A stretch of 20,266 bases of DNA, taken from contig DATGMB010000162.1 in NCBI GenBank assembly GCA_035293845.1, positions 1 to 20,266 of the forward strand, in the 5' to 3' direction. A program made the position numbers and the translations under genes. The stretch's first letter is position 1; every line of letters starts with the position of its first letter. Of this stretch, positions 8,718-15,941 are shown piece after piece. The DNA is from DATGMB01 sp035293845 (lineage in GTDB: Bacteria > Acidobacteriota > Terriglobia > Bryobacterales > Bryobacteraceae). The notes under the pieces were generated by a model, which searched no databases, was not told the origin of the DNA, and was given only the letters and a program-made list of their open reading frames with translations.

Positions 8718-11534
8718 TTGCATCGGATGATGCGCCATTTATCTTCTCTCGCGTTGCTGGCTGTAGCGCCGGCTGTATGGGGACAAAACGGGCTCTCGAT
8801 CACGAACTACAGCCTGGTCAGCCAGGCGCGCTACACGCGGACGCAATCGTATTTCACCTACCGGGCGGACCTGATCAATCCCGGCGCCGCGCTGGCCGGA
8901 GTGACGGCAACGGTGACCAGCCTGGTTCCCGCAGTTCAGGTGGTCGCCGGACAGGGGACACTCCACTTCGCGCCCGTCCCGGCCAACAGCCGGACGACCA
9001 GCGCCGACACATTCACGCTGCTGGTGGATACGACGGTTCCTTTCGACTTCGCCAGCCTTTCGTGGTCGTTTGCGAATCCCGTCGCCAATCCCGGCCCGAA
9101 TCAGACGGCTGCAGTGGGAACCACGGTGGTCCTGAACGGCAGTGGATCGACCAACCCGGCTGGCGCCGGCCCGCTGACGTACGCCTGGACGATCGTTTCG
9201 CGGCCGGTGAACTCCAGAGCGCAACTGGCCAATTCGAACAGCGTCATCGCGTCGTTCGTGGTGGACGCCGAGGGGAGCTACAGCATATCGCTCACGGTGA
9301 GCAACGGCACGGGCTCCGACACGGCGCTGGTCACGGTCAGCACCGCGAATTCACCGCCGGTCGCGAATGCCGGCCCCAACCAGACGGTCTCGCTGGGCGC
9401 CACGGTGGTCCTGAACGGCAGTCTGTCCTCCGATGCCGATGGCGACCCGCTGACCTATTCCTGGTCGCTGGTGGCGAAGCCTGCCGGCAGCACCGCCGTG
9501 ATCTCGAACGTCCACGTGGTCTCCCCGACTTTCGTGGCCGACCAGCCCGGGAGCTACATCGCGCAACTGGTGGTCAACGACGGGACAGCGGACAGCGCCC
9601 CTTCGACCGTGACCGTAACGGTCGCAGGCGGCAACACCAAGCCGGTGGCTAACGCCGGACCGAATCAGACTGTCGCCGTCGGTACAACCGTACAGTTGAA
9701 CGGCGCAGGGTCGACGGACGTCGATGGCGACCCGCTGACCTACCGCTGGAGCTTGGTCACTATACCGGCGGGCAGCCTCGCGGCGCTGAGCAATCCCAGA
9801 GCCGTCAACCCGACGTTCACGGCCGACCTCCCCGGCACCTACGTGGCGCAGTTGATCGTGAACGACGGCAAGATCGATAGCGATCCCGCCACCGTGACCA
9901 TCACCACCAGCTCCACAACCCAATTGCCCACTGCGAACCCCGGGCCGAACCAGACCGTGGCGCACGGTTCGATCGTGACGCTTAGCGGATCGGGGACGGA
10001 CCCCGCGGGATTGCCCCTCAACTTCACCTGGTCGTTGCTCACGAAGCCGGCCGGCAGCAGCGCGGCGCTCTCCAGCAGCACGGGCGCGGTCGTCACCTTC
10101 GTTGCGGATAAGCCCGGCACGTACGTGGCGCAGTTGATCGCGAGCGACGGCGTGCAAAGCAGCCTCCCGGCCACGGTGACGATCACGACCACCAACACCC
10201 CGCCCGTGGCGAATGCCGGCCCGAGCCGCAGCGTCCCGGCTGGCGCGATCGTGGCGCTCGACGGCAGCGGCTCCTTCGACGCGGACCATGATCCACTGAC
10301 GTATTCCTGGTCGCTGCTCAGCGTGCCCCAGGGCAGCGCCGCGGTGCTGCAGGGCGCGGCCACCGCCTCGCCGAGCTTTTTCGCCGATCTGGCGGGAACC
10401 TATGTCGCGCAATTGATCGTGAACGACGGCTACGCCGCCAGCGGTCCGAGCACCGTCACGATCTCCGCGGGGAGCGCCGCGGTCACCGTCACGCCGAATC
10501 CGCTGGTCCTCAGCAGCTCGCCGGGGACGCTCTCGATCACGACCGCGACGCCTGCGCCGGCCGGCGGGATCGCCTTCACGGTGAGCTCGAGCAATCCCGG
10601 CGTCGTGTATCTTCGTTCCGGTTCCGTTTTCCTGAGCGAAGGACTTTCCAGCATCGGATTTCAGGTCACGCCCGTCGCGCCCGGAACGGCGGTGATCCAC
10701 GTCAGCGCTCCAGGAGTGCCGGACGCGACGGCGAACGTAACCGTGGCGGCCCCCGGCACCATCACACTGAGCGGGCCTGCGACCGTTCCCCTGAATGGCA
10801 CGGCCCAATTGACGGTCACGCTTTCGACACCGGCTCCTGCCGACGGCCTCACGGTGCAGCTCGGCAGTAGCGGGCCGTTGATCGCCGGGCTTGCCGCACC
10901 GGTCGTCGTGATCCCGGCGGGCGCGGCCAGTGGTACCGCCAGCGTTAATGCGATCAACGTCGGGGCCGCTGCCATCACCGCCTCGGCCGCGGGCTACACG
11001 CCGGCCGCGCCGCTCGTGATCAACGTCACCGCAACCGTCGTCTGGGTCACTCCGTCCCTGACAATCACGGGCGTGGGAAACACGGGAATGCTGAACCTGC
11101 AGCTCACGACCCACGCTCCGCTCGACCCTAATTCCGGCAATCCGTGGTCGCTCTCTCTACCCGTGAACCTGAGTTCGAGCAACCCCAACGTCGTCCAGGT
11201 GCAGGCGAACGGCATCTTTTTCTGGGACGGCAGCTCCGCGCCGATCCTCAAAATCCAGGTAGGCGCGGTCGGCGTCGGCACGGCCGTGATCCACGCCAGC
11301 GGCGTCAACATTCCGGACGTGACCGCGACCGTGACCGTGGTCCCCAGCGGCGCGGCAGCCTTCCAGCCTGCCCGGCGCGGGTTATCGTTCGACCGCAGCC
11401 TCGACCGGCCCGTGCTCTTCGGCGAGCTTGGCCGCGGAGACATGCTCGCCGGATTCGATCCACCGGGGCGCCGCTTCGCGCTCTTCATCCGGCCGCCGCA
11501 TGACGAACGCAGCGACGACGCGGCTTTGCCGTAG
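8718..11534 (+). CDS. Exported protein with five PKD repeats and Ig-like repeats
   Basis: Probable secreted or surface protein with no catalytic motif. Residues 1-23 are a signal peptide ending AVWGQ. A beta-rich N-terminal domain spans about 25-120. Five tandem PKD-like domains begin at about residues 122, 215, 310, 405 and 497, each opening with a variant of VANAGPNQTV and carrying DGDPLTYxWSL and GTYVAQLIVNDG. Three Ig-like stretches follow to about residue 880, each ending in motifs like GTAVIHVSAPGVPDATANVTV. The start is ambiguous: TTG 8718 has GGAG eight bases upstream, while ATG 8727 or 8730 are 17 to 20 bases away. The last 50 or so residues, after VTATVTVVPSGAAA, are encoded antisense to the flavoprotein gene and look unlike the rest, so the native end may be lost. 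An adhesive or carbohydrate-contact role is only a guess. Confidence 0.85.
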   Translation: MHRMMRHLSSLALLAVAPAVWGQNGLSITNYSLVSQARYTRTQSYFTYRADLINPGAALAGVTATVTSLVPAVQVVAGQGTLHFAPVPANSRTTSADTFTLLVDTTVPFDFASLSWSFANPVANPGPNQTAAVGTTVVLNGSGSTNPAGAGPLTYAWTIVSRPVNSRAQLANSNSVIASFVVDAEGSYSISLTVSNGTGSDTALVTVSTANSPPVANAGPNQTVSLGATVVLNGSLSSDADGDPLTYSWSLVAKPAGSTAVISNVHVVSPTFVADQPGSYIAQLVVNDGTADSAPSTVTVTVAGGNTKPVANAGPNQTVAVGTTVQLNGAGSTDVDGDPLTYRWSLVTIPAGSLAALSNPRAVNPTFTADLPGTYVAQLIVNDGKIDSDPATVTITTSSTTQLPTANPGPNQTVAHGSIVTLSGSGTDPAGLPLNFTWSLLTKPAGSSAALSSSTGAVVTFVADKPGTYVAQLIASDGVQSSLPATVTITTTNTPPVANAGPSRSVPAGAIVALDGSGSFDADHDPLTYSWSLLSVPQGSAAVLQGAATASPSFFADLAGTYVAQLIVNDGYAASGPSTVTISAGSAAVTVTPNPLVLSSSPGTLSITTATPAPAGGIAFTVSSSNPGVVYLRSGSVFLSEGLSSIGFQVTPVAPGTAVIHVSAPGVPDATANVTVAAPGTITLSGPATVPLNGTAQLTVTLSTPAPADGLTVQLGSSGPLIAGLAAPVVVIPAGAASGTASVNAINVGAAAITASAAGYTPAAPLVINVTATVVWVTPSLTITGVGNTGMLNLQLTTHAPLDPNSGNPWSLSLPVNLSSSNPNVVQVQANGIFFWDGSSAPILKIQVGAVGVGTAVIHASGVNIPDVTATVTVVPSGAAAFQPARRGLSFDRSLDRPVLFGELGRGDMLAGFDPPGRRFALFIRPPHDERSDDAALP
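9081..10490 (+). repeat. Five tandem PKD-domain repeats of about 280 bp
   Basis: Internal coding repeats of the PKD protein. Units begin near 9081, 9360, 9645, 9930 and 10206, giving a period of 92 to 95 codons. Similarity is visible in the DNA as well as the protein, for example gtggtcctgaacggcagt in units 1 and 2 and gcgcagttgatcgtgaacga or close variants in later units. Units 2 and 3 are most alike, while unit 4 has lost the DADGDP segment. This suggests stepwise duplication within the gene. Confidence 0.75.
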
Positions 11535-12611
11535 CCACCAGACGCTGAAGCTGGCGCCCGCGAGATCGCCGCGGTGGACCACCCGGTCCACATCCGCGGG
11601 GTCGCCCCAGAACTCGTACGAAAGATCGAAGACGTCGGAGAAGAAATAAGGAACGTGGCGGAACGGAGCCCGCTCGCCCATCAGGTTCCGGGCGCAGTGC
11701 TGCCCCTGGCTCACCGCGTTGTCCCAGTGCTCGACCCGCCGGCGTTTGCCGAACAGAACGTCCGGATAGTTCGCCAGGTCGCCGGCAGCGAGAATGCCGG
11801 GCACATTGGTCTCGAGATACTCGTTCACCATGACGCCGTCGCCCACTTCGATTCCGCTGCCCGCGAGATATCCGGTCACCGGCTCGACCCCGATGCCGGC
11901 CACCACCAGCTCGCACGGGACCGCGCTTCCGTCCCGAAACTCGACGGACTCCACCGCATCCTTGCCGCGGAACGCCTGGACCGCCGCCCGTTTCACGAAC
12001 CGCACGCCGCGGGCCTCGAAATAGTTCTCGAAAGCCTGCGACATCTCCGGCGTGAAGAAGCGCTTCCAGATGCGGTCTTCGGAAAGGATGAGGGTCACCT
12101 CGACGTTCGCCTGGGCCAGTACGGAGGCCACTTCCATCCCGATGAACCCGCCGCCGATCACCGCGGCGTGCCGGACGCGGCTGGCAGTTTCGCGGATCGC
12201 CTTGGAATCGTCGAGCGAGCGTAGATACCGGATGTTGCGCAGCCGCGCTCCGGGGAGATCGAACGTCCGGACGCGCGCGCCCGTCGCCAGGATCAGGCGC
12301 TCGAAACCGATCTCGCCGCCGTCCCGGAGCGACACCCGCTTGCGATTCGGATCGACGGCAGTCACTTCGCCGCCGAGCCGGATCCCGATGCCGTGCTGGC
12401 GATAGAACTCTTCGGGATTGATCCGGATGCCCTCCTCGGTCTCCTTGCCCGCGAGAAATCCCTTCGAGAGCGGAGGCCGTTCATAGGGCACGGCGTTATC
12501 CGCCGAGAGGATGGTCAGGTCGCCGGATTTCATGCCGAGTTCGACGAGCTGCTTGGCCGCGTAACCGGCGACCATCCCGCCGCCGCAGATCACGAATTTC
12601 GCGCTGTCCAT
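11382..12611 (-). CDS. FAD-dependent NAD(P)H oxidoreductase, AIF / ferredoxin-reductase-like
   Basis: Pyridine-nucleotide-disulfide-type flavoprotein of 409 residues that probably moves electrons from NAD(P)H to a ferredoxin, rubredoxin or similar partner in the cytoplasm. Visible parts are an N-terminal FAD-binding fold (VICGGGMVAGYAA, residues 7-19), YERPPLSKGFL, a central NAD(P)-binding fold (AAVIGGGFIGMEVASVLAQ), and the second FAD motif (VPGILAAGDLANYPD) followed by RRVEHWDNAVSQG, typical of ferredoxin reductases. A reductase C-terminal domain ends the protein. ATG 12611 gives the usual start at the first beta-strand, with GGGA close upstream. A GTG at 12626 would add five residues but has its GGAG directly adjacent. 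The gene is 82 bases after the SDR gene, possibly in one transcript. Its 3' end overlaps the PKD gene tail by 153 bases. No ferredoxin partner is visible. Confidence 0.9.
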   Translation of the reverse strand: MDSAKFVICGGGMVAGYAAKQLVELGMKSGDLTILSADNAVPYERPPLSKGFLAGKETEEGIRINPEEFYRQHGIGIRLGGEVTAVDPNRKRVSLRDGGEIGFERLILATGARVRTFDLPGARLRNIRYLRSLDDSKAIRETASRVRHAAVIGGGFIGMEVASVLAQANVEVTLILSEDRIWKRFFTPEMSQAFENYFEARGVRFVKRAAVQAFRGKDAVESVEFRDGSAVPCELVVAGIGVEPVTGYLAGSGIEVGDGVMVNEYLETNVPGILAAGDLANYPDVLFGKRRRVEHWDNAVSQGQHCARNLMGERAPFRHVPYFFSDVFDLSYEFWGDPADVDRVVHRGDLAGASFSVWWLRQSRVVAAFVMRRPDEEREAAPRWIESGEHVSAAKLAEEHGPVEAAVER

Positions 12612-12693
12612 GTTCCCGATTGTCACTCCGGAGGCGCAGGGCGCGGATGGAGGCTTTGGTGGAAACGATACAGGCGGCGTTGGCGGCGGCCGT

Positions 12694-13422
12694 CTACAGC
12701 AGCGTCGGCATCACCTGCATTTCGGGGACGCACGCGCGCGGCGGCAGCTTGGCGACGGCCAGCACGGCTTCTGCGACATCCTCGGGCTGGAGGGCCTTGG
12801 CGACGGTTTCGGCCGGAGTCGGCACGGGCCGTTTGGCGAGAATCTCGGTATCCACCAGGCCGGGGCATACGACGCAGGTGCGGATGCCGTGTTCCTTCTC
12901 TTCGACGCGAATCGCATGGGCCAGCCCGAGCATCCCGCGCTTGGACGCCTGGTACGCTGCGCCCGAAACATCCGGAACCAGGCCGGAGATCGAGGAGATA
13001 TAGATCAGATGGCCGGCGCCGGCCGAGCGCATCACCGGCAGCACGGCGGCGGTCGCATAATAAGCGCCGCTGAGATTGACGGCGATCAGCTCATCCCAGA
13101 TGGCCGTGGTGAGGCGTGACATGGCGCGGTCCGGGGTGTTGGTGCCGGTGGCGTAGACCAGGATATCGATCTTGCCGAAGGCGGCCAGCGTGCGGCTGGC
13201 GAGGTCGTTCATCTGGGAGGGATGGGCCGCATCGGCCTCGGCGATTTCCAGGGAATGGCCGGCGCTGCAAATCTCATTGCGTAGCGCTTCCAAACGATCG
13301 AGGCGGCGGGCGGAGGCCATCACCCGCACGCCCTCCCGCGCGAGCAGGACCGCGGTTGCGCGGCCGATGCCGCTCGAAGCACCGATCACAAGAGCAGACT
13401 GGTTGAACAGGGAGACGGGCAT
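12694..13422 (-). CDS. Classical short-chain dehydrogenase/reductase
   Basis: NAD(P)-dependent oxidoreductase of 242 residues, the standard length for classical SDRs. The cofactor motif GASSGIG is at residues 14-20. The catalytic set is S144 (YISSISG), Y157 and K161 (YQASK). YATGTN replaces the usual NNAG segment. ASARR after the second strand suggests NADP(H) preference, which is inference. Substrate is not identifiable. The C-terminus ends PEMQVMPTLL without a membrane or lipid signal. The ATG has GGAA seven bases upstream. The gene lies 46 bases after the beta-xylosidase-like gene on the same strand, so it may be the distal part of the glycan operon or a separate unit with the flavoprotein. 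Confidence 0.92.
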   Translation of the reverse strand: MPVSLFNQSALVIGASSGIGRATAVLLAREGVRVMASARRLDRLEALRNEICSAGHSLEIAEADAAHPSQMNDLASRTLAAFGKIDILVYATGTNTPDRAMSRLTTAIWDELIAVNLSGAYYATAAVLPVMRSAGAGHLIYISSISGLVPDVSGAAYQASKRGMLGLAHAIRVEEKEHGIRTCVVCPGLVDTEILAKRPVPTPAETVAKALQPEDVAEAVLAVAKLPPRACVPEMQVMPTLL

Positions 13423-13468
13423 GTCGTATTCCAGAATGCCATGATTTCGTGTCGCAGAGGCCGCAAAA

Positions 13469-14353
13469 TTACGCGTACCGCCGCGTCATGCGCGCGCAAA
13501 ACTCAGCGAATTCGCGGGGATCTTTCGGAGGGCTGGTGTGGTTCGGCAGCACGCCGCAGTGTTCGGGGGTGAAGCAATAGGTAAGCGTCACATCGAACGG
13601 TTCGAGCGCCCGCATCTGGCGGTCGAACCATGCCTCGGCGTTCGGGCGGAAACTGTCGGCCCAGCTCAGGCCGGTGCGGACGTGGCGAACGCCGAGGTCC
13701 TTCAGCCAGCGCACCGCATCGTCGAGCCGGTGGTCTTCGAAGTGGAACCACTGGCAAATCCCTAAAGCCGGGGTGTAACCGGCGAACCGGCGCAGCGCGA
13801 GCTTCGGCGTGCCGTCCTCGCGCAGCAGGCCCATGTAAAAGTGGCGGTAATAGGCCGATCCTTCCGCTTCGCGGTGGCGCGTTGTGGCAGGCCAGGCGCG
13901 CGGCAGGTCATACAGGCTGTACCAGTGGATGCGCTCCGCCTGCCCGATCAACAGCGCGGCGGTGCGGCACAGGCCGAACTCCTGCACCTCCTCGGCTCCG
14001 AAGGTCGAAACGCCAACCTCGGACACCCACACGGGCAGATCCGTAACGGCCCGGATCTCGCGCAGCTTCTCCGGCCACTCATGAATGGTCCAGTGATTCC
14101 AGTCGAGCGGAAAGCCATGCACCGCGACCACGTCGACATGGCTGAGCACACAACGCGAGCGCATGTTCCGGATGAAATCAGGGTCGATCGGGGAAATGCC
14201 GCCCAGCACGCGCCGCAGCCCGGGCCGTTCGGCCCGCACGGCATCGGCCGCCAGATTGACCATCCGGGCGTAGATCTCCCAATCCTTATCGACTTCGAAG
14301 TTCCAATGGGAGAGGTTATTCGGCTCGTTCCAGAGCATCACCGCTTCAACCAC
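13469..14353 (-). CDS. Beta-xylosidase-like glycoside hydrolase (clan GH-A), apparently circularly permuted
   Basis: Predicted (beta/alpha)8 glycosidase-like protein of about 294 residues, the last gene of the glycan cluster. It opens at the acid/base motif LWNEPNN (E10) and has the nucleophile-type motif WVSEVG (E112); their spacing fits GH39-like enzymes. HGFPLDWNHW and HWYSLYDLP are strand 6 and 8 candidates. The final 100 residues (GICQWFHFED, LGVRHVRTGLSWADSF, FDVTLTYCFTPEH, then RRYA) look like strands 1-3, which normally precede the WNEP strand, so the order appears permuted. I chose GTG 14353 because GGGGG lies five bases upstream. GTG 14389 would add 12 residues encoded by an intergenic repeat, and ATG 14338 would cut into the motif. 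No signal peptide is seen, so it probably acts in the cytoplasm. Substrate is unknown. Confidence 0.82.
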   Translation of the reverse strand: MVEAVMLWNEPNNLSHWNFEVDKDWEIYARMVNLAADAVRAERPGLRRVLGGISPIDPDFIRNMRSRCVLSHVDVVAVHGFPLDWNHWTIHEWPEKLREIRAVTDLPVWVSEVGVSTFGAEEVQEFGLCRTAALLIGQAERIHWYSLYDLPRAWPATTRHREAEGSAYYRHFYMGLLREDGTPKLALRRFAGYTPALGICQWFHFEDHRLDDAVRWLKDLGVRHVRTGLSWADSFRPNAEAWFDRQMRALEPFDVTLTYCFTPEHCGVLPNHTSPPKDPREFAEFCARMTRRYA

Positions 14354-14441
14354 GGAAACCCCCAGGAAATGAATTCGCCGCCGGGACACAGAGGCGCAGA
14401 GAAATTCGGTTTTGCCTCGGCGTCTCGGCGCCTCGGCGGTT
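14345..14441. repeat. Palindromic intergenic repeat (REP/MITE-like) between methyltransferase and xylosidase genes
   Basis: On the plus strand the element reads TTCAACCACGGAAACC (14345-14360), then GGACACAGAGGCGCAGAGAA (14384-14403), then three 8-bp units CCTCGGCG, TCTCGGCG, CCTCGGCG (14415-14438) and GGTTC. It resembles a widespread family of bacterial intergenic elements built from AACCACGGAGGCACAGAG-type arms around a short centre. The spurious peptides it encodes (RRGAETPRQ and SLRLCVPA) are typical of that family. It fills nearly the whole junction in an otherwise tightly packed operon and overlaps the first codons of the downstream gene. Confidence 0.65.
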
Positions 14442-14443
14442 CC

Positions 14444-15169
14444 TCATCCAACTCGGCAAATGTAAACCTCCTCCTCCGGATGATCGGCGATCGTAAACCC
14501 CGCGCTGCGCAGCATAGCCTCGGCACAGGCGCGATTGGGGATCCACCAGTTGGTGGGATCGTTCGAATAACGGTGCTCGACGAAGTGCAGCACGGGATAA
14601 CCCGGCTGGTCAAACTGTTCGGCTTGCCAGAACGGGTAGTCGCGCTCGACCGGCGCGACTTCGCGGCTGCCGCGCAGCAAGGACTGGAACACGAGCGTGT
14701 CCCGGCAGGCGTGCTCATGCAGCAGGTCGAGCGCGAGCAGCGGGTGCCGCAGATGGTACAGCACGCCCATGAAAAGCACCAGATCGAACTTCTCCCGCAG
14801 GCTGGCGATGTCGTAGACGTCGAGCTCGCGGAATTCGATATCCGCGCCGGTAACGTCGGCCGCAAACCGCGCCTGCGCGAGATATGCCGGGTCCGAATCG
14901 ATCGCGACCACCCGGGCGGCGCCGCGGCGTTTCATCTCCTGCGCATAGAAACCGGCGTTACAGCCCACCTCGAGCACGGTCTTTCCGGAGAGGTCCGCGG
15001 GGATCGCGTGCGCGAAGTTCCGCCACTTGACGTTCGGGTAGTCGCCGAGAAAGTGATGAGGCGCCGTGTGGACGCCCTGCAGGTCGAGATTCTGGAACCA
15101 CTCCCCGAGCTCGCGGACGCGGCGCTCGATCTCGTGGCGGCTGAACGTGGAGGGCCCGGCGGCGCTCAT
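14444..15169 (-). CDS. SAM-dependent methyltransferase, TIGR04290 (Rta_06860) type
   Basis: Class I methyltransferase of 241 residues, probably acting on a glycan or nucleotide-sugar intermediate. The SAM-binding motif is VLEVGCNAGFY (residues 65-75), followed by VVAIDSD (motif II), IEFRELDVYD and LVLFMGVLYHLRHPL. The N-terminal WFQNLDLQGVHTAPHHFLGD and the C-terminal DPTNWWIPNRACAEAMLRSAGF match my memory of the TIGR04290 family, which occurs in gene clusters with CgeB-like transferases and a beta-xylosidase. It shares its layout with CmoB, the tRNA-modifying enzyme, but the neighbours argue against tRNA as substrate. ATG 15169 overlaps the nucleotidyltransferase stop as ATGA and has GGAG nine bases upstream, which fixes the start. 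The palindromic repeat begins right after its stop. Confidence 0.9.
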   Translation of the reverse strand: MSAAGPSTFSRHEIERRVRELGEWFQNLDLQGVHTAPHHFLGDYPNVKWRNFAHAIPADLSGKTVLEVGCNAGFYAQEMKRRGAARVVAIDSDPAYLAQARFAADVTGADIEFRELDVYDIASLREKFDLVLFMGVLYHLRHPLLALDLLHEHACRDTLVFQSLLRGSREVAPVERDYPFWQAEQFDQPGYPVLHFVEHRYSNDPTNWWIPNRACAEAMLRSAGFTIADHPEEEVYICRVG

Positions 15170-15936
15170 GATTGCGCGCTCCGCGCCTGGTCGGCCTGGG
15201 AAACCGCGAGCGCTTCGGGTTCGCTGAGCATGCGCATCGCCGCCAGGTACCCGTCCATGGTGCCGACATCGAAATAGGAAGCGCCCGCGCGCACCGCCCA
15301 GGCCGCGCCGCCGCGGGCGATCCACGCGTTGACCAGCGTGCCCACGTACTCGTCCGATTGCCCGCGCTCGCGCCAGAGATCGTGCAGCGCGTGCAGCGTG
15401 CGGCCGGGCATTTTGAACGCCCCCCAGATCCAGCGCGAGGCCGCGCCCGGTTGCTTCACCTGAATCTCGGCGATGCGCCCGCTCGCGTCCGCCATCACGG
15501 CGTCGAATTGCTCCGGCCGGTCCACCGGGAACAGCAGAAACGAGAAGCGGTCGTCGGGAAGCTGCCGCAGCGCATCCGCCGGGAACCAGATGGTATCGGG
15601 CAGGCCGACCACCACCGGCGCCTCGGGGTCGATCACCGGCAGCGCGCGAAAGATGGCGTCGCAGAGGCCGCTGGGCCGCGGCTGCACCGAATAGCACAAC
15701 GTGGCCGACCACGCCGAGCCGCCGTAGTATTCCAGGATGTCCGATTTGCCCGGCGAGATCACGAAGCAGATGCGCGTGGCGCCGCCGAGCGCCATCCGCT
15801 CCATCAGGTAATCGCTCACGGCCCGCGGCCGGCGCTCCGCTCCTTCATAGCGGCCGCCGACGGGAAGCAGTTCTTTGGAAAATGCCAGCGGCTGGATGCG
15901 CGTCCCTTTTCCGGCCGCCGGGATGATGCCCCACAT
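15166..15936 (-). CDS. Sugar-phosphate nucleotidyltransferase
   Basis: Makes an NDP-sugar from NTP and a sugar 1-phosphate in the cytoplasm; 256 residues. The nucleotide-binding signature IIPAAGKGTRIQPLAFSKEL (residues 4-23) is complete, with K21 and E22 in the KELLP segment. D114 in GLPDT is the likely metal ligand, and FDVGTMDGYLAAM near the C-terminus is typical of RmlA/GalU-like enzymes. Which sugar and nucleotide are used cannot be read from sequence. ATG 15936 has GGAAAGG eight bases upstream. ATG 15942 overlaps the phosphatase stop as TGATG but leaves only two bases after that Shine-Dalgarno. The gene supplies activated sugar to the glycosyltransferases upstream in the operon. Confidence 0.9.
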   Translation of the reverse strand: MWGIIPAAGKGTRIQPLAFSKELLPVGGRYEGAERRPRAVSDYLMERMALGGATRICFVISPGKSDILEYYGGSAWSATLCYSVQPRPSGLCDAIFRALPVIDPEAPVVVGLPDTIWFPADALRQLPDDRFSFLLFPVDRPEQFDAVMADASGRIAEIQVKQPGAASRWIWGAFKMPGRTLHALHDLWRERGQSDEYVGTLVNAWIARGGAAWAVRAGASYFDVGTMDGYLAAMRMLSEPEALAVSQADQARSAQS

Positions 15937-15941
15937 ATTCA

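Noticed and set aside
9351..11114. 587-codon minus-strand frame inside the PKD gene
   Set aside because: Antisense shadow of regular PKD repeats. Its Arg/Gly/Asp-rich repetitive sequence simply mirrors the repeats on the other strand.
12627..12693. Possible small plus-strand peptide MEALVETIQAALAAAVYSS starting near 12650
   Set aside because: It looks plausible for a few codons but runs antisense into the SDR 3' end, has no clear ribosome-binding site and no recognisable family.
13841..15277. 478-codon plus-strand frame across the xylosidase and methyltransferase genes
   Set aside because: Antisense to two genes with clear motifs (WNEPNN and VLEVGCNAGFY) and spans their junction repeat. Composition is typical of a high-GC shadow frame.
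15170..15712. Upstream extension of the methyltransferase frame to 422 codons
   Set aside because: The extra N-terminal residues lie inside the nucleotidyltransferase gene in another frame. The ATGA overlap and GGAG place the true start at 15169. The long upstream extensions of the CgeB-like 1, 2 and 3 frames are rejected in the same way.
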